A DNA stretch of 8,809 bases. It comes from JANQRV01 sp964533785. GTDB lineage: Bacteria; Bacteroidota; Bacteroidia; Chitinophagales; Saprospiraceae. Positions within the stretch are counted from its first letter, which is position 1, and every line of letters begins with the position of its first letter. The translations under genes were made by a program, and so were the position numbers. Shown piece after piece: positions 1-5,491 of this stretch. Under the pieces are notes generated by a model, which was not told where the DNA came from, did not search any database, and worked only from the letters and a program-made list of their open reading frames with translations. The DNA is taken from assembly GCA_964533785.1 (NCBI GenBank), contig CAZHNG010000284.1:1-8809 (forward strand). The letters run 5' to 3'.

Positions 1-4
1 AAAA

Positions 5-67
5 TCTAGCGTCTAGCGTCTAGCGTCTAGCGTCTAGCGTCTAGCGTCTAGCGTCAAAAGTCCAATT
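5..67 (+). repeat. Heptamer tandem array, TCTAGCG family
   Basis: Seven exact consecutive copies of TCTAGCG run from 5 to 53. Two degenerate units in the same register follow, TCAAAAG (54-60) and TCCAATT (61-67). The array lies just beyond the stop codon of the response regulator gene and may continue left of the window. The same TCTAGCG-TCAAAAG-TCC string recurs at 5420-5436, and its reverse complement (16 bases) at 5300-5315, so this is a dispersed family whose copy number has expanded here. No hairpin or T-run is visible, so a terminator role is not supported. Confidence 0.9.
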
Positions 68-80
68 ATAGTTAAACTTG

Positions 81-794
81 CTAAAAACTCATTAATTCTT
101 TGAATCGTGCCGTCTGTCTTCTGGAGACTTCTACTTCCGTTCCGTCTTTGAGGTAGATCTTGATCGTTCCGCTAAACCAGGGTTGTACCCGGTCAATCCA
201 TTTCATATTGATGATCTGTTGGCGATTAGCCCGGAAAAACAAATCTGGATCCAGACGACTTTCCAGGTAATTGAGGGTTTTGGGGATCATTGGCCTGGCA
301 TCCTCAAAATAAATACGTGTATAGTTGTCCATGACTTCAAATAACCGGATATCAGCCAAGGTGACGAACCAACACTTTTCGCCATCTTTCACGAAAACCT
401 GGTTGTTTTCAGACAATTGCTTCTTTTCACTCTTTTTGTTGTTTTTTAGCTTTTCCTTTACCTTGCCTATTGCAGCCTTCAGCCGGTCTTTGGCAACAGG
501 CTTTTGCAAATAGTCTAAGGCATTGTATTCGAAAGCCTTAATGGCGTATTCATCGTAAGCCGTCGTAAAGATAACTTCCGGCACCTCATCCAGCGACTCC
601 AGCAATTCAAACCCATTCTTGCCGGGCATCTGAATATCAAGAAAGAGCAGATCCGGCTGGTATTCTTCAATCTTTTGCTTAGCATCCGGTACGTTTTCTG
701 CTTCAGCAACGATCTTGACTTCCGGAAATCTCGACAACAAATACCGGAGTTCTTGTCTGGCCAGTCTTGTATCGTCAATTAATATGGCGTTCAT
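81..794 (-). CDS. LytTR-family response regulator
   Basis: This is a 237-residue cytoplasmic transcription regulator of the LytR/AgrA-like class common in Bacteroidota. Residues 1-115 form a receiver domain: the acidic pair D7-D8, phosphoacceptor D53 in LDIQMPG, T77/T78 and K98 in the QKP motif are all present. A charged, lysine-rich linker (about 112-128) leads to a LytTR DNA-binding domain (about 131-235), recognised by VFVKDGEKCWFV, the segment around DNYTRIYF and the FFRANRQQIINMKWI segment. Its gene starts 60 bp after the sensor kinase stop on the same strand, so the two are almost certainly co-transcribed and cognate. The start is the ATG that gives the canonical receiver beginning; no Shine-Dalgarno site is seen, as usual for this phylum. 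Targets are unknown. Length and motifs are complete. Confidence 0.95.
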   Translation of the reverse strand: MNAILIDDTRLARQELRYLLSRFPEVKIVAEAENVPDAKQKIEEYQPDLLFLDIQMPGKNGFELLESLDEVPEVIFTTAYDEYAIKAFEYNALDYLQKPVAKDRLKAAIGKVKEKLKNNKKSEKKQLSENNQVFVKDGEKCWFVTLADIRLFEVMDNYTRIYFEDARPMIPKTLNYLESRLDPDLFFRANRQQIINMKWIDRVQPWFSGTIKIYLKDGTEVEVSRRQTARFKELMSF

Positions 795-854
795 AGATGA
801 AAAATTAAGAATTTAAGCAAGAATTGAGTGTCGTGAAATTTACTCAGCGAGCGT

Positions 855-1898
855 TTATGTGACGGCTGGGACTTTGATGGTAGCCAGCACCTTACCATTA
901 GATTCGGAAAGATCGAAGTAAGGCTCAATAGCAAACAGGATCCGGATCCTTTCAATGGCATTTTTTATCCCGATACCGCTGCTTTTTTCCTTTGATTTTA
1001 AGGTGCCTGTATTTTCCACCTGGATGATCAGGTCATTATCCTGTAGAAAGGTTCTAACACGGATCTGGCCCCCGCCAGGCAGTTGAGAAACCCCGTGTTT
1101 GACAGCATTCTCTACCAGGAGTTGGATAACCATGGGCGGGATTTTCTTTTCTAATGTTGCCGAATCCACTTCCAATTTGTAATCCAACCGGTTTTCATAC
1201 TGAACGGTTTCTAATTGCAAATAGTCCCTTACTATATTGATCTCATCGCGTAATGCTACTTGTTCGTGTTCATTGAACTGTATGGAATACCGCAACAGAT
1301 CTGACAAATTAGAGATCATATCCCTGGCTTTCATCTGATCTTCCAATACCATGGCCCTTATGTTATTCAAGGCATTGAATAAAAAATGGGGATTGATCTG
1401 AGCTTTTAATGCAATCAATTCGGCGTCTTTCAAAGCATTTTCCGCCTTTAGCTTTTCCATCTTCGAACGTCGTGACTGCTCAAAATAATGATAGCCAAAA
1501 TAAAAGATGGACCAAATCATAAAGATCAGAAAGACATTAAAGGTATAGATTGGTATTTCTCCCCAAACGATTGGTTTGAAGGCCGTCCAATCCAAAATGG
1601 TCAGCATTACACTGTGAATAATAACCTGGGCCAGTATAGCACCTAATAGGTTCATTAAAATTACCCTAGGCAATAATTGCCTGAATGGAAGTTCTACCCA
1701 CTGGTGCCTTTTAATGTAGCTGCGAAATAAGTGGGAAATCCAAAAACAGGATAACCCGATCGTCAAATTTAGTCCAATCAACTTATTAAAATGAGGTTCT
1801 GAGTTGCTAAACATATACGCCGGCAACATCATAAAAACCGTGTATACTCCCCATCCTACTACTTGTGCCGACCAATAGGCAAATGCTCTCCTTTTCAT
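855..1898 (-). CDS. LytS-type sensor histidine kinase (His_kinase family)
   Basis: This is a 347-residue integral membrane sensor kinase. The N-terminal part has four hydrophobic stretches (about 10-30, 41-57, 77-103 and 113-137) consistent with four membrane spans and no large periplasmic domain. A short coiled-coil-like linker (about 138-165) follows. The dimerisation/phosphoacceptor motif is AQINPHFLFNALNNI, with H171 as the predicted phosphorylated histidine. The ATP-binding domain shows the N box (PPMVIQLLVENAVKHG, N264) and a glycine motif SSGIGIKNAIERI (about 306-318). This is the standard arrangement of kinases paired with LytTR regulators, and the next gene downstream is such a regulator. 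The signal sensed cannot be inferred. The A-rich leader (ATAAAAG before ATG) lacks a clear Shine-Dalgarno site. A long hairpin (1922-1976) sits only 23 bp upstream of the start codon. Confidence 0.95.
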   Translation of the reverse strand: MKRRAFAYWSAQVVGWGVYTVFMMLPAYMFSNSEPHFNKLIGLNLTIGLSCFWISHLFRSYIKRHQWVELPFRQLLPRVILMNLLGAILAQVIIHSVMLTILDWTAFKPIVWGEIPIYTFNVFLIFMIWSIFYFGYHYFEQSRRSKMEKLKAENALKDAELIALKAQINPHFLFNALNNIRAMVLEDQMKARDMISNLSDLLRYSIQFNEHEQVALRDEINIVRDYLQLETVQYENRLDYKLEVDSATLEKKIPPMVIQLLVENAVKHGVSQLPGGGQIRVRTFLQDNDLIIQVENTGTLKSKEKSSGIGIKNAIERIRILFAIEPYFDLSESNGKVLATIKVPAVT

Positions 1899-1921
1899 CT
1901 TTTATGTGTTAGGCTGTTATC

Positions 1922-1976
1922 AATGGTTGAGGCTCACCTAAAACGGTATTGTTTTAGGTGAGCCTCATCAACTATT
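1922..1976. repeat. Long hairpin upstream of the sensor kinase
   Basis: GAGGCTCACCTAAAAC (1929-1944) and its exact reverse complement (1951-1966) are separated by the six-base loop GGTATT. The stem continues outward with AATGGTTGA (1922-1930) opposite TCAACTATT (1968-1976), after a three-base bulge and with one mismatch. No T-run follows on either strand, so it does not look like a classical intrinsic terminator. It may be a REP-like element or a structure in the leader of the kinase mRNA. Its inner end abuts the next palindrome at 1976. It shares the GAGGCT...AGCCTC arm motif with the hairpins flanking the RAYT gene, which may be chance. Confidence 0.8.
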
Positions 1977-2150
1977 AGACTTGTTCGGCGGGATCATCAA
2001 ACGGCTACAAGTGGCAAATTTTATACTGTACTTCGTTAAATCCCGCAATCCTGCGGGACGCCGATGCTTTGGCATCGCCTGCATTTTTTGCCTCGTTCAG
2101 CATAAAATTTGCTTCACTTTCGCTCGTTCATGACCCGCCGAACAAGTCTA
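1976..2150. mobile_element. MITE-like 175 bp imperfect palindrome
   Basis: The ends are perfect 17 bp inverted repeats, TAGACTTGTTCGGCGGG (1976-1992) and its complement (2134-2150). The similarity continues inward imperfectly, including an 11-base perfect match GCAAATTTTAT (2014-2024) against 2102-2112. The centre holds two perfect small hairpins, TCCCGCA/TGCGGGA (2041-2058) and CGATGC/GCATCG (2062-2077), so the whole could fold as a cloverleaf or cruciform. There is no coding capacity. The outermost TA on each side would fit a TA target duplication of the IS630/mariner type; an ATT duplication (1974-1976 and 2150-2152) is an equally possible reading. It begins 5 bp past the hydrolase stop codon and could also limit read-through towards the kinase genes. 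Classification as a transposable element is inference. Confidence 0.65.
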
Positions 2151-2155
2151 TTCAA

Positions 2156-3067
2156 TTATTCTCCGGAAGCAGCACTTTCCCCTTTCAAAAAACGTAGAAT
2201 TTCTTTGTTCGTAAACTTTGGATCATCCCACATCAGAAAATGCTTGCCTTTGTCTGATAACTTAATTTGTACGTTAGCTAGTTTATGGTACTGTGATTTT
2301 AAATTATTCAGAGTCATTTCCCTGGTAACGCCGTATTGTTCGTAGGCAATCCAAGCTCCCAGCACTAAAGCCGGCGATTTGACCTTGGCGATTTCCTCAC
2401 GCAGATCTAAAGTGTATAGATCGTACATCGCCTGAGCGGCTGTAGGCCGATCACTTTTCATTCCCCATTCCATTGCCACGGGAATACTATCCTGAGTGGC
2501 GATCATCGAGTTCAAGGCAACCATTAGCTGGCTTTTGTATAATTCATCATTTTGATTGATGTAATTCTCCTTCATTTTTTCTGCCATGGGTTTCATACTT
2601 TCCGATGTTGCTGCCGGATTCTGAATAGCCGCCAGGAACGGGTAAGCATCTACGATCACCATCTTCTCCAATAAGTCTGGTTTTTTCGAAGCGATGTACA
2701 GGGCCAGAAACCCTCCCAAGCTATGGCCGATAATCGTTGGCTTTGTCAATTGTTTTGCTTTTATGTACTGTATGATCTCCTCCGCAACAATGGGAAGATA
2801 GGCATTTTCCATAGCAATTGCCGGTTGCCCGGCAAAGCCCGGTAATGTTAAAACATGACACTCATAATCAGCTGCTAAAGTTTCCACGGTGCCATCCCAT
2901 ACGCTACCATCACAAGTCAGGCCGGGTATGAGTAGAACAGGATCTCCTTCTCCCGAAATTTCCACCCGAAAACTGTAATCTTGCGCTTGCAGTGTCGGTA
3001 GTAAAGCAAACAAAATTTCTACTAAAATAGGCATCCAATAATTTCCCAATAACAAATTCCTTTTCAT
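2156..3067 (-). CDS. Exported alpha/beta-fold hydrolase
   Basis: This is a 303-residue protein with an N-terminal signal peptide (about 1-29, ending ...LPTLQAQ), so it probably acts in the periplasm or outside. The alpha/beta hydrolase core is clear: the oxyanion-loop motif VLLIPGLTCDGSVWD (about 44-58), LTLPGFAG (about 73-80), the nucleophile elbow IIGHSLGGF with S116, and a C-terminal GKHFLMWDDP with the likely catalytic H276. The usual acid after strand 7 is not obvious, since that place reads LVLGAWIAYEQYGV; D140 after strand 6 (VIVDAYPF) is an alternative acid. Substrate cannot be predicted beyond an ester, amide or similar bond. The gene stands alone between the RAYT unit and the MITE-like palindrome, and a plausible own promoter lies at 3088-3118. 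Length is normal and the frame is intact. Confidence 0.88.
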   Translation of the reverse strand: MKRNLLLGNYWMPILVEILFALLPTLQAQDYSFRVEISGEGDPVLLIPGLTCDGSVWDGTVETLAADYECHVLTLPGFAGQPAIAMENAYLPIVAEEIIQYIKAKQLTKPTIIGHSLGGFLALYIASKKPDLLEKMVIVDAYPFLAAIQNPAATSESMKPMAEKMKENYINQNDELYKSQLMVALNSMIATQDSIPVAMEWGMKSDRPTAAQAMYDLYTLDLREEIAKVKSPALVLGAWIAYEQYGVTREMTLNNLKSQYHKLANVQIKLSDKGKHFLMWDDPKFTNKEILRFLKGESAASGE

Positions 3068-3087
3068 GATTTCTCTGTTTTTTGCTT

Positions 3088-3118
3088 CAAAACTAAGGGG
3101 GAAATCAGGTGAGAGAAA
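3088..3118 (-). promoter_or_regulatory. Candidate Bacteroidota-type promoter of the hydrolase gene
   Basis: On the minus strand TAGTTTTG (3088-3095) matches the phylum's -7 consensus TAnnTTTG exactly. TTTC (3115-3118) stands 19 bases upstream where the -33 TTTG/TTG box is expected, with one mismatch. The -7 box ends about 20 bases before the ATG at 3067, giving a short leader. This promoter lies between the RAYT-proximal hairpin and the hydrolase, so the hydrolase need not depend on read-through from the RAYT gene. Confidence 0.45.
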
Positions 3119-3161
3119 GGATTTTTTGGTGAGCGGTAAATGAACGGGGTGAACGAGTTAT

Positions 3162-3211
3162 ATATAGTAAGTAAGGAGGCTACTTCAAAGTAGCCTCCTT
3201 ACTTACTATAT
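3162..3211. repeat. RAYT-flanking hairpin A (3' side of the RAYT gene)
   Basis: A perfect 23 bp stem (3162-3184 with 3189-3211) has the four-base loop TCAA. The 20-base arm TAGTAAGTAAGGAGGCTACT (3165-3184) is identical to the arm of hairpin B at 3916-3935. The stop codon and last sense codon of the RAYT gene (3206-3211) lie within the stem, so gene and hairpin are physically joined. No T-run follows. It fits a REP-like palindrome recognised by the adjacent transposase; that link is inference from family knowledge. Confidence 0.92.
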
Positions 3212-3877
3212 GCAATTCTTCAACTCCCTCCCCATCTCCAAATTGCACAAGGTCCCATTCCTTAATCCAGCGTAATCTTTAGCGGAAGAATATCTCCAGT
3301 CCGTAACCTGATCCACCAAACCAGCTTCCTTTGGGTTATTATGAATGTAACAAAAGCACTGATAAGCATAATCATTACCAGGACAAAAGCGATAATCCAA
3401 TTTTCCATTTGCTTTCTTAAGGGTAATAAATTCATCAATCCAACCATCTTTGGCTTTACACGGTTTACGAAAAAGACTTCCAGAAGATCCTTTTGACTCA
3501 TGGATAGCCCGTGTGTATGCTTTCTGAAGCATCCCTATTGCCTCATTTAAGCTTACCAAGCTACCTCCTTTTGCCACTCTGGTTTGAGCTTTCCCAAATG
3601 GCCGGGCTTTTTGTCCAAATTTCCATTTTCGCCACTGCCATTCTGTTTTATCCATATGTGTTCGCAAAACACTTCGCTTAACTTCAACTTTTTTTACAAA
3701 AAATTGCCAATGAAAATGATTGGGCATTAAGCAGTAAGCTACAAAATCACCGAAAGGCAGTAGATAAACCCTCATTTTCCATAAAAAATATTGGTAATTT
3801 TCTTCGCAAAAGAAGATCTGTTGCTTGTTGTTGCCTTGGTTATAGATATGGAAAAGTTGATTCGAATAGAAATCCAT
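3206..3877 (-). CDS. REP-associated tyrosine transposase (RAYT, Y1 HUH family)
   Basis: This is a 223-residue single-strand DNA endonuclease/transposase of the IS200-like Y1 superfamily. Visible signatures in order are FHIYNQGNNKQQIFF (about 9-23), YCLMPNHFHWQF with the metal-binding HUH pair H54/H56, the helix LQKAYTRAIHES with probable catalytic Y121, GSLFRKPCKAK (about 133-143), and the RAYT-typical tail CYIHNNPKEAGLV...WRYSSAKDY (about 176-202). The stretch of about 63-110 between the HUH and tyrosine motifs is long, basic and tryptophan-containing, longer than I would expect in a compact IS200 TnpA. The frame is intact and all catalytic residues are present. Perfect palindromes flank it, and its TAG stop lies inside the 3' one. 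No partner TnpB is present, which fits a RAYT rather than IS605. The upstream region (3963-4010) is very AT-rich, but no convincing promoter was identified. Confidence 0.92.
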   Translation of the reverse strand: MDFYSNQLFHIYNQGNNKQQIFFCEENYQYFLWKMRVYLLPFGDFVAYCLMPNHFHWQFFVKKVEVKRSVLRTHMDKTEWQWRKWKFGQKARPFGKAQTRVAKGGSLVSLNEAIGMLQKAYTRAIHESKGSSGSLFRKPCKAKDGWIDEFITLKKANGKLDYRFCPGNDYAYQCFCYIHNNPKEAGLVDQVTDWRYSSAKDYAGLRNGTLCNLEMGRELKNCI

Positions 3878-3911
3878 TGATTGGGTATTGAGAAAGAGTT
3901 TAGGGTAAAGA

Positions 3912-3962
3912 ATTGTAGTAAGTAAGGAGGCTACTTGAAGTAGCCTCCTTACTTACTACAAT
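3912..3962. repeat. RAYT-flanking hairpin B (5' side of the RAYT gene)
   Basis: A perfect 24 bp stem (3912-3935 with 3939-3962) has the three-base loop TGA. The arm 3916-3935 is identical to that of hairpin A (3165-3184). It lies 34 bp upstream of the RAYT start codon. The outer arm contains GTAG (3915-3918), a tetranucleotide described at the 5' foot of REP elements recognised by RAYTs; hairpin A has ATAG in the same position. The region 3963-4086 beyond it is AT-rich and holds no gene. Confidence 0.92.
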
Positions 3963-4086
3963 ATATTTTAAAAAAAATAAAAATTCAAATTTTAACACAA
4001 AATTTTTTCAATTGCTCCGCTCTCTTATCGTAAATTGAATGCTCTCAAATCTACTCCGTAATCTGGAGAAAATCTTTGATTATTTC

Positions 4087-5148
4087 CTACTTCGCAATCT
4101 CCCGCAACAATGCCTCCCGCAAATTATTGTAATCCCCAAAAGAATCCGGATTGAAGGCATCATTATTACTGAGAATAATGATCGTTTGATTACGGTCGAG
4201 TAAGCGCATCAGCACAACATTAGCGCCCATAATACCGCCGCGCCGTTCCATTACTTTCGGCTTTGTGGCGGCAAATGGATAGGTATAAGTCCAAACAGCA
4301 TATCCAGCGTAATTGTACTCCGGATAAGAAGTAAACATCTTTTCCCGCATCGAATCAGATAATAACAATTCCCCGTACATCGCCTGATCAATGAGCAGAA
4401 GATCTTTAGCGGTAGCATACATGCAACCTGCGGCGTAGAAATTCTCAATGTGAAATGCCGGGTCTTTGACAAATCGCTCCATTTTATTGATCTGATAGGT
4501 ATAGGCGAAACTTTCAGGATAATTACTCTTCCGTAAAAAACCAGTTGCGCTCAACCCAAGTTTCCGGATAATTCTTTCTTCAATTACCACAGACCAACTT
4601 TTCCCCGTGATCTTTTCAATGATCAAACCCAGCAAAAAATAATCGACATTATTATAATTGAATTTACCGTATTTAAACCCTTTGTTTTTACTATCCAGCG
4701 CTTTTTCTATCATTTCTTTTGGGGAATTAGGCTTTAGGTAAGCTTCCTTGGGTTCGTTGGGCAGACCAGAAATATGTAACAGCAGATCATGAACCGTAAT
4801 TTTATTTGCTTTAGGAACTTCTACCTCGGGTAGCAAAGTCTTTAGGTTGTCTTCTAATGATAGTTGTTCAGCCTCAACCAATTGTAAAATGACTGTGGCC
4901 GTGAGCATTTTCGTTATGGAAGCTATGCTAAATTTAGTGTGGTCTGAAATAGCCGTCTTTTGCTCACGGTCCGCTAATCCATACGTATGCTGATAAACTA
5001 TTTGCCCCTGATCGGCGATCAAAACGGTTCCTTCGAAGTGGTTTTGATCAATATGATGGCTTACTATGGAATCAATCGATTCAATATTGATCTGAGCCTT
5101 CAATGTCAATGACATGAACAAAAAAATAATCGGGCTAATTCTTTGCAT
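4087..5148 (-). CDS. Exported serine hydrolase, beta-lactamase/PBP-like family
   Basis: This is a 353-residue protein with a signal peptide (about 1-19, ending LTLKAQ). It belongs to the class C beta-lactamase-like / penicillin-binding-protein-related hydrolases. Motif 1 is S77-I-T-K80 within FSIASITKMLTA, holding the nucleophile serine and lysine. Motif 2 is Y165-N-N167 in KFNYNNVDYFLLG. The third motif, usually KTG or HxG, appears as RRGGIMGANV (about 302-311). Family landmarks GTVLIADQGQIVYQHTYGLAD (about 40-60) and HDLLLHISGLP (about 120-130) are present. Such proteins include D-aminopeptidases, esterases and peptidoglycan carboxypeptidases; sequence alone does not tell which, and true beta-lactamase activity is not implied. 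It is monocistronic in appearance, with the RAYT unit downstream and a repeat-rich intergenic region upstream. The frame is intact. Confidence 0.92.
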   Translation of the reverse strand: MQRISPIIFLFMSLTLKAQINIESIDSIVSHHIDQNHFEGTVLIADQGQIVYQHTYGLADREQKTAISDHTKFSIASITKMLTATVILQLVEAEQLSLEDNLKTLLPEVEVPKANKITVHDLLLHISGLPNEPKEAYLKPNSPKEMIEKALDSKNKGFKYGKFNYNNVDYFLLGLIIEKITGKSWSVVIEERIIRKLGLSATGFLRKSNYPESFAYTYQINKMERFVKDPAFHIENFYAAGCMYATAKDLLLIDQAMYGELLLSDSMREKMFTSYPEYNYAGYAVWTYTYPFAATKPKVMERRGGIMGANVVLMRLLDRNQTIIILSNNDAFNPDSFGDYNNLREALLREIAK

Positions 5149-5294
5149 TATTAATGAGTTTTATTTGCTGTAAAGCTAAGCAAAGAAAGAGGCGAAGCGT
5201 AGCACAAAATGGCGAAGAAGGATAATGAACCGTTAAATCAGCTGAATTCTCTTATGAGAAGCAACCCATGACATTTTTTGCCCTCTTTAATTAA

Positions 5295-5329
5295 AACTAG
5301 ACTTTTGACGCTAGACTCTAGAAGTTAGA
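5295..5329 (-). repeat. Degenerate heptamer array, TCTAGCG family, minus orientation
   Basis: Read on the minus strand, five in-register heptamers follow one another: TCTAACT, TCTAGAG, TCTAGCG, TCAAAAG and TCTAGTT. The TCTAGCG-TCAAAAG pair is the same as at the window start and at 5420-5433. Together with the plus-orientation array at 5413-5440 it forms an inverted pair with 83 bp between. Confidence 0.8.
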
Positions 5330-5412
5330 CTAAAAAATCTAACTAATTGACAATCAAGGGAAAATTATTTATTCTAAAAAATTGATATCCATCGAATATC
5401 AGCGTTTTGTTG

Positions 5413-5440
5413 TCTAAAATCTAGCGTCAAAAGTCCAAAA
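5413..5440 (+). repeat. Degenerate heptamer array, TCTAGCG family, plus orientation
   Basis: Four in-register heptamers follow one another: TCTAAAA, TCTAGCG, TCAAAAG and TCCAAAA. The 17 bases 5420-5436 are identical to 47-63, the right end of the expanded array at the window start. The array ends about 50 bp before the CotH-like start codon, so it is close to or inside that gene's promoter region. Confidence 0.8.
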
Positions 5441-5491
5441 ATAAAAATAGCTCACTAAGTATTTCTTCGATCACAACAAAAATTATGTCCA

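Larger units (their letters stand above)
3162..3962. mobile_element. RAYT gene bracketed by two matching palindromes (candidate REP/RAYT unit)
   Basis: The unit is about 800 bp: hairpin A, the intact RAYT gene, a 34-base leader and hairpin B. The two hairpins share identical 20-base arms and differ only in the loop (TCAA against TGA) and in the outermost base pairs. RAYTs are known to be flanked by the REP palindromes they recognise, and IS200/IS605-related HUH transposases act on hairpin ends. Whether this unit still moves, or is a domesticated repeat-spreading system, cannot be told from one copy. Confidence 0.7.
5149..5491. other. Repeat-bearing intergenic region between divergent genes
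   Basis: This 343 bp region separates the serine hydrolase (minus) from the CotH-like gene (plus) and must carry both promoters, but no pair of -33/-7 boxes convincing enough to call was found. It holds two heptamer arrays in opposite orientation (5295-5329 and 5413-5440). Small dyads are TTCTC/GAGAA (5247-5260), GTTAGA/TCTAAC (5324-5343) and TGATAT/ATATCA (5383-5401). No coding sequence is supported here. Confidence 0.8.

Noticed and set aside
325..513. Plus-strand open frame opposite the response regulator
   Set aside because: It lies wholly within the antisense of a clear regulator gene and has no family features.
1944..1956. LytTR-type binding site (ACCGTTTTA) in the hairpin loop upstream of the kinase
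   Set aside because: Only one half-site with a mismatch; the expected second direct repeat at the right spacing is not seen.
2109..2345. Plus-strand open frame across the palindrome and hydrolase 3' end
   Set aside because: It is antisense to a well-supported hydrolase and starts inside the palindrome; no independent support.
3162..3211. Hairpins A and B as ordinary intrinsic terminators
   Set aside because: Neither is followed by a T-run in the transcribed direction and the same arm occurs upstream of the gene as well as downstream; a weak termination effect is still possible.
3912..3962. AAGGAGG inside the RAYT hairpins as a sequestered ribosome binding site
   Set aside because: In the RAYT mRNA the motif is in the distal arm, more than 60 bases from the ATG, and strong Shine-Dalgarno use is not typical of this phylum.
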